64,000 nt of DNA from Methylorubrum populi (GCF_002355515.1 NZ_AP014809.1:3620501-3684500); one strand, 5' to 3'; positions 24,974 through 36,247 are shown, counted from the stretch's first letter. The notes: generated by a model not told the origin, from the sequence alone. Translations and numbers: made by a program.

Positions 24974-26701
24974 GTGGGGCAGGCGGCGCGTCCGGGCTTT
25001 GGCCGCCCCTTCCGCCTGCGCCGGCCCGCCCGGCCGACCCTGCGTCAGCTCCGCCTCGGCAGCGGCCTCGTGCTGTTCGCCTACGTGCTCACGCACCTGC
25101 TGGTCCACGCGCTCGGCAACGTCTCCCTCGACGCGCTGGAGACCGGGCTCACGGTGAAGGTCGCGCTCTGGCGCACGCCGCCGGCCCTGCTTCTGCTCTA
25201 CGGCGCGCTTCTCCTCCACCTCCTCCTCGGGCTCCACGCCTTCTACGAGCGGCGCTTCTACCGAGTGCGGCCGGCCGAGACCGCGCAGCTCCTGCTCGGC
25301 CTCGCGGTGCCGCTGCTCCTCCTCAGCCACGTGGTCGGCACCCGTCTCGCCTGGAGCCTGGAGGGACTGGATCGCGGTTACGCGCAGGTCCTCTACGCCA
25401 CCTGGGTCGCCGCACCGAGGCAGGGGATGATGCAGGCCGCCGGCCTCGTCGTGGCGTGGCTGCACGGCTGCTTCGGCCTCTATTTCTGGCTCCGGCTCAA
25501 GCGCGGCTATCCTCGCGCCGCGCCCTGGCTGCTCGCGGGCGCGGTGCTGGTGCCGGTGCTGGCCCTTCTCGGCATCGTCCAGGGCGGACGCAGCGTGGCG
25601 TTGCTCGCCGCCGATCCCGCTTGGCGGGCGCAGGAGTTGGGCGCGAACCATTTCGGCGGGCCGGCGCAGAGCGAGCGGCTGGGCGCGGTCCGTCGCGGGT
25701 TGTTCTCGGCTTATCTGGCGGCGCTCGGCCTCGTGGTGCTGGCCCGCGGCGCCCGCACCTTCGCCGAGACGCGGGGCGGCTTCGTGCGCATCGGCTATCC
25801 CGACGGGCGCACCGTCCGCGTGCCGCGGGGCAGCAGCGTCCTGGAGGCGAGCCGGCGCGGCCGCATCCCGCATGCGAGCGTGTGCGGCGGGCGCGGGCGC
25901 TGCTCGACCTGCCGGATCCGCGTGGTCGATCCGGAGAGCAGCCGCCACCTGCCGGAGCCGGAACGGGCGGAGCGCCTCGTCCTCGAACGCATCGGCGCGA
26001 GCCCCGGCATCCGGCTCGCCTGCCAGCTCCGGCCGACGGCCGACCTCACCGTGGCGCCGCTGTTCACGCCGCAGGCCCGCGCCCCCTCCATTCCCGACAC
26101 GGAGCGCGCCGCCACCGGCGAGGAGCGGTTCGTCGTCGTGCTGTTCGCCGACCTGCGCGGCTCGACCCGATTCGCCGAGGAGCACCTGCCCTACGACACC
26201 GTCTTCGTCATCGGCCGCTTCCTCGGCGCGGTCGGCCGGGCGGTGCGCGAGGCTGGCGGAACGGTGAACCAGCATCTCGGCGACGGGCTGATGGCGATCT
26301 TCGGCCTCGACCGCGATCCGAAACACGCCGCCCGCGACGCCTTGAAGGCGATCGACGGCATCGCGGCCCAGGTGGAGCAGCTCAACCGCATGCTCGCCGC
26401 CGATCTCGGCGAGCGCCTGCGCTACGGCGTCGGCCTGCATGCGGGCCTCGCCATCGTCGGCGAACTCGGCGACGAGACCGAATCCCGCTTCACCGTGCTC
26501 GGCGATACCGTCAACGTCGCCGCGCGGCTCGAGGGCCTGACCGGGCCGATGCGGCAGGTCGCGATCGTTTCGGAAGCCGTCTACGAGGCCGCCGGTCTTC
26601 CCCCCGGCGCGCTTCAGGAGCTGACCCTGACCGGACGCGCCCGGCCGCTGCGGGCGCGCCTGATCGGGGCCGACGGTCCGGCCGCGCTTCAGGACGGCTG
26701 A
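24974..26701 (+). CDS. membrane cytochrome b - ferredoxin - class III cyclase fusion
   Basis: The 575-residue protein has three parts. Residues 30-260 hold about six membrane helices resembling a succinate dehydrogenase cytochrome b, with histidines 41, 45, 82, 88, 119 and 164 available for haem. Residues 268-360 are a [2Fe-2S] ferredoxin domain with Cys304, Cys310, Cys313 and Cys350. Residues 385-560 are a class III nucleotide cyclase with metal-binding Asp393 (FADLRGS) and Asp437 (LGDGLMA). Rhizobial cyclases of this design are known (CyaC of Sinorhizobium has a haem-binding membrane part), so a redox-sensing cAMP synthase is likely. The usual base-recognition lysine is Gln433 here. GTG start with AAGGAG upstream. 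Confidence 0.88.
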   Translation: MGQAARPGFGRPFRLRRPARPTLRQLRLGSGLVLFAYVLTHLLVHALGNVSLDALETGLTVKVALWRTPPALLLLYGALLLHLLLGLHAFYERRFYRVRPAETAQLLLGLAVPLLLLSHVVGTRLAWSLEGLDRGYAQVLYATWVAAPRQGMMQAAGLVVAWLHGCFGLYFWLRLKRGYPRAAPWLLAGAVLVPVLALLGIVQGGRSVALLAADPAWRAQELGANHFGGPAQSERLGAVRRGLFSAYLAALGLVVLARGARTFAETRGGFVRIGYPDGRTVRVPRGSSVLEASRRGRIPHASVCGGRGRCSTCRIRVVDPESSRHLPEPERAERLVLERIGASPGIRLACQLRPTADLTVAPLFTPQARAPSIPDTERAATGEERFVVVLFADLRGSTRFAEEHLPYDTVFVIGRFLGAVGRAVREAGGTVNQHLGDGLMAIFGLDRDPKHAARDALKAIDGIAAQVEQLNRMLAADLGERLRYGVGLHAGLAIVGELGDETESRFTVLGDTVNVAARLEGLTGPMRQVAIVSEAVYEAAGLPPGALQELTLTGRARPLRARLIGADGPAALQDG

Positions 26702-26715
26702 TCGATCCGATCAGC
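26697..26715. terminator. palindrome covering two convergent stop codons
   Basis: GCTGATCG-atc-CGATCAGC. The TGA of the cyclase (26699-26701) and the TGA of the minus-strand gene (26711-26713) both lie inside this perfect 8-bp inverted repeat. It may act as a short bidirectional terminator or ribosome-release hairpin. No thymine run follows. Confidence 0.4.
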
Positions 26716-27904
26716 GTCCCGGCGCGGTGCCGGTCGAGCCGGTGGCGTCGGCGGGCGGCTTGATGGCCCAGAGTTCCGTCGGCAGGCTGATCGGTGCGCC
26801 GGGCTTGTAATCGGCCGAATCCTGGATGTGCGAGGTGGTGACGTAGATCGTCCCGTCCGGCCCCTCGCCGAAGGTGTCCGGCCAGCGCAGGGCCGGATCC
26901 TGCACCAGGATCGTCAGGCCGTCCGCATTGCCCGCCTTGTCCGAGAGGTCGCGCACCTTCACCGCATCGTCCTGGGGCGAGGTCACGTACATCCGCCCGT
27001 CGCGGCGGGCGATCAGCAGGCCGTCGGCGACGCCGTTCTCGCCGACCTTGGTCACTTTGCCCGAAAGACTCTTGTCGGTGAGCGTGTCGGGCACCACCGA
27101 GGCGGCGGCCCAGCCGGTGAGCGCGTCGGTCGGCAGGCTGTAGAGCGTCTTGCCCTTGATCGCCTGCCAGTAGAGCGTCTTGCCGTCGTTCGACAGCGCG
27201 ATGCCGTCGGCGGCAAACGCCACGCCGCGTCCGTCGGGCCGGCGCAGGGGCTGGCCTTCGTAGCGCACGGTCACCGACTTGTCGGGCATGGTCGACGGGT
27301 CGCCCGAGAGGATGCGCTTGGCCGAGTCGCTGTCGATATCGACGACGATCAGCGCCCCCTCGGCCCCGGAATCGGTGAGATAGGCGGTCTTGCCGTCCGG
27401 CGCGATCCGCACGTCGTTGAGGTAGGAGGCCTGGAGCACCGTGCCGGTGTCGAAGGGGATGGTCTTGATGACCTTGTTGGTCTTCAGGTCGATCCCGACG
27501 AGCTTCGGCCCGTCCTTGATCACGTGGGCCATGGCGGGGGCGGCGGCGTCCACCACCCAGAGCCGGTCCTGCCCGTCGGCGACCACGCTCTGCACGCAGA
27601 CGAAATGATCCTTCGGCGAGAGTTCGTCGGCGCGCGCATTGCGCCACGCGTTCCACTGATCGTCCGGATAGGGGACCGGCTTGCCGTCCTTCAACTCGGC
27701 CACCGAGACCGGCGCATCCTCGCTCCAGCGCGGGAAGTTGACGAAGATGCGCCCGTCGCGGGCGACGGTGACACCGGTGACCTGATGCTCGAAGCCCGCG
27801 ACCTTGGTGAGCGCGGCCTTCCCCTCCTGCGCCCGGACGGGGAGGGGGCCTGTCATCGTGCCGGCGAGCAGCGCCACGGCGAGGGCGGTCAGGAATCGGG
27901 TCAT
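26711..27904 (-). CDS. exported major-royal-jelly-like (Yellow family) protein
   Basis: A 397-residue protein from the ATG at 27904 with a signal peptide (MTRFLTALAVALLAGTMTG, cleavage near VRAQ). The rest is a six-bladed beta propeller of the MRJP/Yellow type: GRIFVNFPRWSED, RLWVVDAA near 125, LNDVRIAPDGKTAYLTDSG near 175 and the terminal WPDTFGEGPDGTIYVTTSH. Bacterial members are thought to be periplasmic enzymes or ligand-binding proteins with unknown substrate. No neighbouring pathway is evident. Confidence 0.88.
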   Translation of the reverse strand: MTRFLTALAVALLAGTMTGPLPVRAQEGKAALTKVAGFEHQVTGVTVARDGRIFVNFPRWSEDAPVSVAELKDGKPVPYPDDQWNAWRNARADELSPKDHFVCVQSVVADGQDRLWVVDAAAPAMAHVIKDGPKLVGIDLKTNKVIKTIPFDTGTVLQASYLNDVRIAPDGKTAYLTDSGAEGALIVVDIDSDSAKRILSGDPSTMPDKSVTVRYEGQPLRRPDGRGVAFAADGIALSNDGKTLYWQAIKGKTLYSLPTDALTGWAAASVVPDTLTDKSLSGKVTKVGENGVADGLLIARRDGRMYVTSPQDDAVKVRDLSDKAGNADGLTILVQDPALRWPDTFGEGPDGTIYVTTSHIQDSADYKPGAPISLPTELWAIKPPADATGSTGTAPGR

Positions 27905-28130
27905 GTCGGGCAACCTCGAACGAGGGATCGAGCGCATTTGCCCGACGGAACCCCGGCGCGACCGGCCAGGGTCCCTCACGATGCGGTCATCACGGTCTCA
28001 CCGCTCAGCAGTCGCGGGAGCGAGACCTGGCAAGACGCGCGAAAGTTTGGGCCGATGCCCGCCACACAACTTCTCATCGCACGCTTTCGACCGACCGGAC
28101 ACAGAAGAACATCGAGAGCCGAACTTCGCT

Positions 28131-28156
28131 GGAACGGTTCAGGTTTGCTCGCCGTT
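28131..28156 (+). promoter_or_regulatory. EcfG-type general stress promoter
   Basis: GGAAC (28131-28135), 17-base spacer, CGTT (28153-28156). This is the consensus of the PhyR/EcfG general stress response of alphaproteobacteria. The small exported-protein gene starts 35 bases downstream. Confidence 0.65.
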
Positions 28157-28190
28157 ACTGGCGCAGATTGATCCGACTCGGAGGATTTTC

Positions 28191-28433
28191 ATGCGCAAAT
28201 CCCTTCTCGCGGCCGCCGCCGTCCTGACGCTCGCCGGTGCTTCGGGCGCCTCCGCCCAGACCACCGTGATCGAGCGCGACGCGCCGGACCGGGTCGTGGT
28301 GGACCGCCCCGCCACCACCTCCTCGACCACTGTCGAGCGGCGCGAGCACTCGGACGGCTGCTCCAGCAAGACCGTCACGAAGGAAAACGACATGGGCGAC
28401 CGCAAGACGGTGACCAAGGAAGCCTGCGATTGA
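28191..28433 (+). CDS. small exported stress-type protein
   Basis: The 80-residue protein has an ATG preceded by GGAGGA. It has a cleavable signal peptide (MRKSLLAAAAVLTLAGASGASA) and a mature, very polar part rich in Thr, Val, Arg and Asp with two cysteines (DGCSSKTVTK, KEACD). The EcfG-type promoter upstream suggests induction in stationary phase or stress. Similar short proteins occur in Methylobacterium and Bradyrhizobium without known function. A strong terminator follows. Confidence 0.72.
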   Translation: MRKSLLAAAAVLTLAGASGASAQTTVIERDAPDRVVVDRPATTSSTTVERREHSDGCSSKTVTKENDMGDRKTVTKEACD

Positions 28434-28460
28434 TCCTTTCCGGCTTCTGGTCTTGAAAAA

Positions 28461-28496
28461 GAAGAACCCGCCGCGGGGGACCGCGGCGGGTTCTTC
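28461..28496. terminator. strong bidirectional terminator
   Basis: A perfect 16-bp stem: GAAGAACCCGCCGCGG (28461-28476), loop GGGA, CCGCGGCGGGTTCTTC (28481-28496). An A run lies on the left and a T-rich run on the right. It ends both the 28191 gene and the converging hppA gene. Confidence 0.92.
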
Positions 28497-28513
28497 TTTG
28501 CGGCGGTCGCGGC

Positions 28514-30646
<2,133 letters not shown>

Positions 30647-31508
30647 GCGTGCGTCCTTGGATTTTGATTGTGATGTGCCGAGCTTGGCCGGAATGGCCGA
30701 CGGACGTCGCTCGGTTTGAGGCGCCCTCCCTGGAGAAGCTGAACTTGATTGCCAAACTTCGGCGTTCAGCGCAAATGCCTCGTGCCGTTGAGAACCTTTC
30801 GAAACGGCCAAGATGCAAGATAATGACAAGAATTCGATCGCTGCAGCGCGATCGCTGCACTGCACGATGACCGCACAAACGGTCGTCTCGCGCTCATCGG
30901 ACGATCGCGGCGGGAATTTTTCGGGTCTTGCCGAGCTTCACCACGTGCCCGGGAAGTTCCCTTTCCGTCATCCAGGACATCCGATATGCTGGCGGTTGGG
31001 ATCGCCTGCAAGTTTGCGAGGCGCATAAGCCGATCGCGTGATTCTGGGCTCATACAGTCTCAAGGGGATCCGATCGCTCGATGGGTTCGCGGCGGTGAAC
31101 GCCGCTTCGGCATCATGGCAGCCGTCATCGACGCTGATAATGTCCGCTTCCGACCGCCGGTACCTTAGAGGGCTCCCGACCGCCTCGCAGAGTCGGTCCA
31201 ACCGTCGTGGGCTGTAATCGGGATAGCGCCAATGCGGCGACCTCAAACGGTCCCGCTATTGACGAGACCGGCACGGTGGCTCGGATCGGGTCCTACGCGC
31301 GACGCGTCCGGTCGAGGATCAGGGCCAACGCGCGTTCGGATTCGACCGCTTCGCGGTTAAGGGCGCATCTTCGATCACGCTCCTATCGAAGACGTCGAGA
31401 ACCAAGAACCGGCCGCCTGATCCAGGCGCGAGCGCTCAACCGCAAGAGCAGCCGATCATCCCGTCCCGCTCGACGCACGGTGCTCCAAAAGGTCGTGAGA
31501 TGCGCGCT
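30647..31508. other. long gene-free stretch upstream of hppA
   Basis: About 860 bases without a credible coding frame on either strand. It must hold the hppA promoter. Near 30836-30859 the ten-base word GATCGCTGCA occurs twice as direct repeats, 14 bases apart. Composition is less GC-rich than neighbouring genes. I see no RNA gene or mobile-element remnant. Confidence 0.5.
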
Positions 31509-31856
31509 TCAGCGCAGCGGCGGAGCCTTGTAGGCGGGGGCCAGGACGTAGCCGTCGGAGGTCCGGCGCGGGCCCTGCGGGGTCGCGATCAGCATGTTGC
31601 CGAAGTAGTCGTTGCCGGTCGGGCCGAAACCGCCGCCGTTCATGACGGTCGGGACCGGCACGGCGCCAATGGCGCGCAGATCCTGACCGTCAGTGCTGAT
31701 CGGCGGCCCGCGGAAGCGACCGCTTTCGGGATCGACCTGATACACCACGGGTCCGCGCGCCTCGCCGTAGGGGCGATCCTGCAGGGTCTGAGCCTGGCCG
31801 GCCTGGGCGGTGAGCCCGAGAAGAGCGGCGGCAAGGAGGAGGCGGGCAGGGGCCAC
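31509..31856 (-). CDS. small exported protein, Gly/Pro-rich
   Basis: The 115-residue protein from the GTG at 31856, with GGAGA nine bases upstream. The signal peptide (ARLLLAAALLGLTAQAGQA) is clear. The mature part contains VVYQVDPESGRFRGPP and GGGFGPTGNDYFGNMLIATP and looks disordered to beta-rich. Much longer in-frame starts exist but would bury the signal peptide. No family assigned. Confidence 0.6.
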   Translation of the reverse strand: MAPARLLLAAALLGLTAQAGQAQTLQDRPYGEARGPVVYQVDPESGRFRGPPISTDGQDLRAIGAVPVPTVMNGGGFGPTGNDYFGNMLIATPQGPRRTSDGYVLAPAYKAPPLR

Positions 31857-32050
31857 GGGCTTTCTCCGTCGTTGGAGGCTCTGAGCCGAGGGAACGCCGC
31901 CCGGCTCGGGAGGGCATCGACACTGGACGTGAGCCGACGCCGTTCGCAGCGCGGTCGGATCGGCTCGGGATGGCGTCTCGAAGCTGCGATCAAACCCCGG
32001 GACGTGACAAGGAAAGGTTGACGGACAGGGTTGACGGATTGGCCGCCGCC

Positions 32051-32266
32051 TCATCCCTTCGATTGCAGGACGGCGCGCGGCTCGCGCATCACGGGCGTGC
32101 AATCCGACTTATAGGCGTTCAGCGGCAGCGGCGTCGAGCTGCAGGAATAGGCCTCTTCCGGCGAAGGGGCGGGCACGGGATCGCGCGCCACGATCGGATG
32201 GGGGGCGCAGGCTCCGGTGGCGGCGCCGGCGAGCGCCAGGGCGGCGAAGAGCTTCAGGCGGCGCAT
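32051..32266 (-). CDS. small putative lipoprotein
   Basis: A 71-residue protein from the ATG at 32266. An N-terminal hydrophobic segment (LKLFAALALAGAATGAC) ends in a cysteine that may be lipidated, although the box TGAC is not canonical. The mature part has two further cysteines (YSCSSTPLP, KSDCTPV). Length and layout fit the many small Rhizobiales lipoproteins. Function unknown. Confidence 0.55.
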   Translation of the reverse strand: MRRLKLFAALALAGAATGACAPHPIVARDPVPAPSPEEAYSCSSTPLPLNAYKSDCTPVMREPRAVLQSKG

Positions 32267-32378
32267 GCGGGTCCTCGAAACACGTCGACCCGCCGGGACG
32301 GCCCGGCGGCGGAACGGGAGAAGACCCTGCGGACACGGAGGCTCACTGACAAGCTTCTCCCCCCCGATGGGCAGGCGA

Positions 32379-32402
32379 ACAGGGCCGATTGCCCGGCCCT
32401 GT
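32379..32402 (-). terminator. hairpin downstream of the aminotransferase
   Basis: ACAGGGCCG (32379-32387), loop ATTGCC, CGGCCCTGT (32394-32402): a nine-pair stem 40 bases past the aminotransferase stop. There is no thymine run, so it may be a processing or rho-dependent end rather than an intrinsic terminator. Confidence 0.4.
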
Positions 32403-32442
32403 CGCCCCACCGCAACAACCCGCGGCGGGGGAGTCTTCCGGC

Positions 32443-33663
32443 TCAGACCGCCTTCTGCATCGGCACCACGTTGTGGAGCGTGCGGTCGGCGTTGTCGAAG
32501 AAGCGGCGGACGTTGCGCGCCGCCTGCCGGATGCGCTGCTCGTTCTCGACGAGCGCGATGCGGACGTACTCGTCGCCGTGCTCGCCGAAGCCGATGCCCG
32601 GCGCCACCGCGACGTCGGATTTCTCGAGGAGCAGCTTGGAGAATTCCAGGCTGCCGAGCTCCCGGAATTTCTCCGGGATCGGAACCCAGGCAAACATCGA
32701 GGCCTCCGGCGACGGCAGCTTCCAGCCGGCCTTGCCGAAGGATTCGATCAGGGCGTCACGGCGCTTCTTGTAGGTCGCCCGCATCTCCTTGATGCAGTCG
32801 TCCGGCCCGTTGAGCGCGGCGGTGGCCGCGACCTGGATCGGCGTGAAGGCGCCGTAATCGAGGTAGGACTTCACCCGCGTCAGCGCCGCGAGCAGTCGCT
32901 CGTTGCCGACGGCGAACCCCATGCGCCACCCCGCCATCGAGAAGGTCTTCGACAGCGAGGTGAACTCGACGGTGCAATCCATGGCGCCCGGAACCTGGAG
33001 CACGGAGGGCGGTGGGTTCTTGTCGTCGAAATAGACCTCGGCATAGGCGAGATCCGAGAGCAGGATCAGCTCGTGCTTCTTCGCGAAGGCGACGAGGTCG
33101 CGGTAGAAGTCGAGGCTCGCGACGTAGGCCGTCGGGTTCGAGGGATAGCAGACCACGAGCGCCACCGGCTTCGGGATCGAGTGGACGACCGCCTTCTCCA
33201 GCGCCGGGAACATCGCCGGGGTCGGCTCGGCCGGCACGGAGCGGATCACGCCGCCGGCCATCAGGAAGCCGAAGGCGTGGATCGGGTAGCTCGGGTTGGG
33301 AACCAGCACCACGTCGCCCGGCGCGGTGATCGCCTGGGCCATGTTAGCGAAGCCTTCCTTCGAGCCCAGCGTCGCTACCACCTGCGTCTCGGGATTGAGG
33401 CTCACCCCGAAGCGGCGCTGATAGTAGCCGGCCTGGGCCCGGCGCAGGCCGGCGATGCCCTTGGAGGCGGAGTAGCGGTCGGTGCGCGGCTTGCCGGCGG
33501 TCTCGACGAGCTTCTCGATGACGTGGCGCGGGGCGTCGAGGTCGGGGTTGCCCATGCCGAGATCGATGATGTCGGCGCCACGGGCTCGGGCGGCGGCCTT
33601 GATCCGGTTCACCTGCTCGAAGACGTAAGGCGGAAGGCGCTTGATGCGGTGGAAATCGGTCAT
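32443..33663 (-). CDS. alaC: AlaC-like class I aminotransferase
   Basis: This 406-residue pyridoxal-phosphate enzyme has IIDLGMGNPDLDAPRHV near residue 32, substrate loop DRYSASKGIAGLR near 65, cofactor block YPSNPTAYVASLDFY near 170, LLSDLAYAEVYFD near 200 and the PLP lysine in SLSKTFSMAGWRMGF (about 236). The closest characterised relative by pattern is E. coli AlaC, which makes alanine from pyruvate and glutamate. Such proteins are often labelled LL-diaminopimelate aminotransferase, so the substrate is not certain. Cytosolic, monocistronic. Confidence 0.85.
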   Translation of the reverse strand: MTDFHRIKRLPPYVFEQVNRIKAAARARGADIIDLGMGNPDLDAPRHVIEKLVETAGKPRTDRYSASKGIAGLRRAQAGYYQRRFGVSLNPETQVVATLGSKEGFANMAQAITAPGDVVLVPNPSYPIHAFGFLMAGGVIRSVPAEPTPAMFPALEKAVVHSIPKPVALVVCYPSNPTAYVASLDFYRDLVAFAKKHELILLSDLAYAEVYFDDKNPPPSVLQVPGAMDCTVEFTSLSKTFSMAGWRMGFAVGNERLLAALTRVKSYLDYGAFTPIQVAATAALNGPDDCIKEMRATYKKRRDALIESFGKAGWKLPSPEASMFAWVPIPEKFRELGSLEFSKLLLEKSDVAVAPGIGFGEHGDEYVRIALVENEQRIRQAARNVRRFFDNADRTLHNVVPMQKAV

Positions 33664-33827
33664 GGCGTCGATCTGTCCGGTGTCGCGAACCCTCCTCCCG
33701 CGGGGAATCGTCGGCGGTGAGGAGTCGGTCTGTTTACCACCGACGCGCCCGCGCGCCGATACGAAATCTCAATCCCGGAGCGCGATGACGGGCGCGCACG
33801 CCCGGCCCGGCGATCGAAGCGGGCTCC

Positions 33828-34193
33828 TCACTGCACCGGGTTCGGCGCGAGACCCTTCGCGGCGTCCTTGGCCGCCCCTTCCGCCGCGCGCCCCTTAGCC
33901 TCGTTGCGGTTGCGCGCGCCCTCGAGTTCCGCCTGCAGCGCGCTCTGCCCGGCCGAGTTGCGAGCGCGAATGGCGCGCCGGGGCGCCGATTCGCCCACTG
34001 GCATGTAGGTCGCCTCGCTCTTGCGGGATTGCGCCACGAATTCGGGCGCCTCCACCGGCTTGATGCCGGAACCCGTGCTGACCATCGCCGCCTTCAGCGG
34101 ATTGACGTCGCTCGAACAACCGCCGGCCGAGGCCACGGCGGCGGCGACCGGCAGGACCAGAACAATAGTGCGGGCGGCACGGCGCAAGATCAT
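33828..34193 (-). CDS. putative lipoprotein
   Basis: A 121-residue protein from the ATG at 34193. The signal sequence ends in SAGGC, a lipobox-like site (Cys27). The mature part contains a KSEATYMPVGESAPRRAIRARN segment, written here only in outline, then an alanine- and charge-rich tail (KGRAAEGAAKDAAKG) likely helical. Divergent from phaC, with 127 bases between starts. Function unknown. Confidence 0.6.
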   Translation of the reverse strand: MILRRAARTIVLVLPVAAAVASAGGCSSDVNPLKAAMVSTGSGIKPVEAPEFVAQSRKSEATYMPVGESAPRRAIRARNSAGQSALQAELEGARNRNEAKGRAAEGAAKDAAKGLAPNPVQ

Positions 34194-34320
34194 GACAACG
34201 GGCTGAAAATCGATCCTGGAGCGGGCGACATCTGCTGGGTGGAGCGTTAATTTGTCGGAAACGAGGCTCGGGCCGTCCGGAAGGGGCGGAATGCGGGCGC
34301 ACCCTGGGAGGACGTGTCGC

Positions 34321-36138
34321 GTGGCCACGGAGCGGATGAGCCCGGCAACGCCGGAATTCGAGAGGATCGCGCACAGCGCGAATCAACTTGCGGAGGCATT
34401 CCGGCAATCGGCGGCGGCCAGCCTGAAACCGTTCGAGCAGGCGGGACAGGGAACGCTGCAGCCGGGCGCGAAGCTTCAGGGCGCCGACGAAATCGACGAG
34501 ATGACCCGCACCCTCACGCGGGTCGCCGAGACGTGGCTGAAGGATCCCGAGAAGGCGCTGCAGGCCCAGACCAAGCTCGGCCAGTCCTTCGCCGCCCTCT
34601 GGGCCTCGACCCTGAGCCGGATGCAGGGCGCGCCCGCCGCACCGGTCGCCGAGCCCGAGGCCAAGGACAAGCGCTTCGCCCACGCCGATTGGAGCGCCAA
34701 TCCGCTCTTCGACATCATCAAGCAGAGCTACCTGATCCTCGGCCGCTGGGCGGAGGAAATGGTCGAAACGGCGGAGGGGATCGACGAGCACACCCGCCAC
34801 AAGGCCGAGTTCTACCTGCGCCAACTCCTGTCGGCCTACTCGCCCTCGAACTTCGTGATGACCAACCCCGAACTCCTGCGCCAGACGCTGGAGGAGGGCG
34901 GCGCCAACCTGATGCGCGGCATGAAGATGCTGCAGGAGGATCTGGAGGCGGGCGGCGGCCAGCTCCGGGTGCGCCAGACCGATCTCAACGCCTTCACCTT
35001 CGGCGAGGACGTGGCGGTGACCCCCGGCGAGGTCATCTTCCGCAACGAGTTGATGGAGCTGATCCAGTACGCGCCGACCACTGAAACGGTCTTGAAGCGC
35101 CCGCTCCTGATCGTACCGCCCTGGATCAACAAGTATTATATCCTCGATCTCAACCCGAAGAAGAGCCTCATCGGCTGGATGGTCTCCCAGGGGATCACGG
35201 TGTTCGTGATCTCCTGGGTCAACCCGGACGAGCGCCACCGCGACAAGGACTTCGAGTCCTACATGCGCGAGGGCATCGAGACCGCGATCGACATGATCGG
35301 CGTGGCCACCGGGGAGAGCGAGGTCGCGGCGGCGGGCTACTGCGTCGGCGGCACCCTGCTCGCCGTGACGCTGGCTTACCAGGCGGCGACCGGCAACCGG
35401 CGCATCAAGAGCGCGACCTTCCTCACCACGCAGGTCGATTTCACCCATGCGGGCGACCTCAAGGTCTTCGCCGACGAGGGGCAGATCAAGGCGATCGAGG
35501 AGCGGATGGCCGAGCGCGGCTACCTGGAAGGCGCGCGCATGGCCAACGCCTTCAATATGCTCAGGCCCAACGACCTGATCTGGTCCCACGTCGTCAACAA
35601 CTACGTGCGCGGCAAGGCGCCGACGGCCTTCGACCTGCTGTACTGGAACGCCGACGCGACGCGGATGCCCGCGGCCAATCACTCGTTCTACCTGCGCAAC
35701 TGCTACCTCAACAACACGCTCTCCAAGGGGCAGATGGTGCTCGGCAACGTGCGCCTCGACCTCAAGAAGGTGAAGGTACCGGTCTTCAACCTCGCCACCC
35801 GCGAGGACCACATCGCCCCGGCGCTCTCGGTCTTCGAGGGATCGGCGAAGTTCGGCGGCAAGGTCGATTACGTGCTGGCGGGCTCGGGCCACATCGCGGG
35901 GGTCGTCAACCCGCCGGGCCCGAAGGCCAAATACGGCTTCCGCACCGGCGGCCCGGCCCGGGGCAAGTTCGCGGAGTGGGTCGAGAAGTCGACGGAGCAT
36001 ACGGGCTCGTGGTGGCCCTACTGGTTCCAGTGGCTGGAGGAGCAGGCGCCCGAACGTGTTCCCGCACGCGTGCCCGGAACGGGGGCGCTGCCCTCCCTCG
36101 CCCCGGCGCCCGGCACCTATGTGCGCATGAAAGGCTGA
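34321..36138 (+). CDS. phaC: class I poly-beta-hydroxyalkanoate synthase
   Basis: PhaC polymerises hydroxyacyl-CoA into storage polyester at the granule surface. The GTG at 34321, behind GGGAGG, gives exactly 605 residues, the length of the M. extorquens enzyme. The sequence is nearly collinear with that enzyme as I recall it. The catalytic triad is visible: Cys341 in GYCVGGT, Asp496 in REDHIAP and His524 in GSGHIAG. The Trp-rich end (GSWWPYWFQWLEEQ) is typical. No phaE or phasin lies nearby, as expected for class I loci in this genus. An upstream in-frame ATG (34252) lacks homology support. Confidence 0.97.
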   Translation: MATERMSPATPEFERIAHSANQLAEAFRQSAAASLKPFEQAGQGTLQPGAKLQGADEIDEMTRTLTRVAETWLKDPEKALQAQTKLGQSFAALWASTLSRMQGAPAAPVAEPEAKDKRFAHADWSANPLFDIIKQSYLILGRWAEEMVETAEGIDEHTRHKAEFYLRQLLSAYSPSNFVMTNPELLRQTLEEGGANLMRGMKMLQEDLEAGGGQLRVRQTDLNAFTFGEDVAVTPGEVIFRNELMELIQYAPTTETVLKRPLLIVPPWINKYYILDLNPKKSLIGWMVSQGITVFVISWVNPDERHRDKDFESYMREGIETAIDMIGVATGESEVAAAGYCVGGTLLAVTLAYQAATGNRRIKSATFLTTQVDFTHAGDLKVFADEGQIKAIEERMAERGYLEGARMANAFNMLRPNDLIWSHVVNNYVRGKAPTAFDLLYWNADATRMPAANHSFYLRNCYLNNTLSKGQMVLGNVRLDLKKVKVPVFNLATREDHIAPALSVFEGSAKFGGKVDYVLAGSGHIAGVVNPPGPKAKYGFRTGGPARGKFAEWVEKSTEHTGSWWPYWFQWLEEQAPERVPARVPGTGALPSLAPAPGTYVRMKG

Positions 36139-36247
36139 GGAATCGACAGGAACCGTGCATCCACCGCATCGCTGTTGCGGACACGGGACCGTGATTTGCC
36201 TTATCTGATCCCGGGGCCGGCTTCCGCCCCGGGAGGATCGACGCAGG

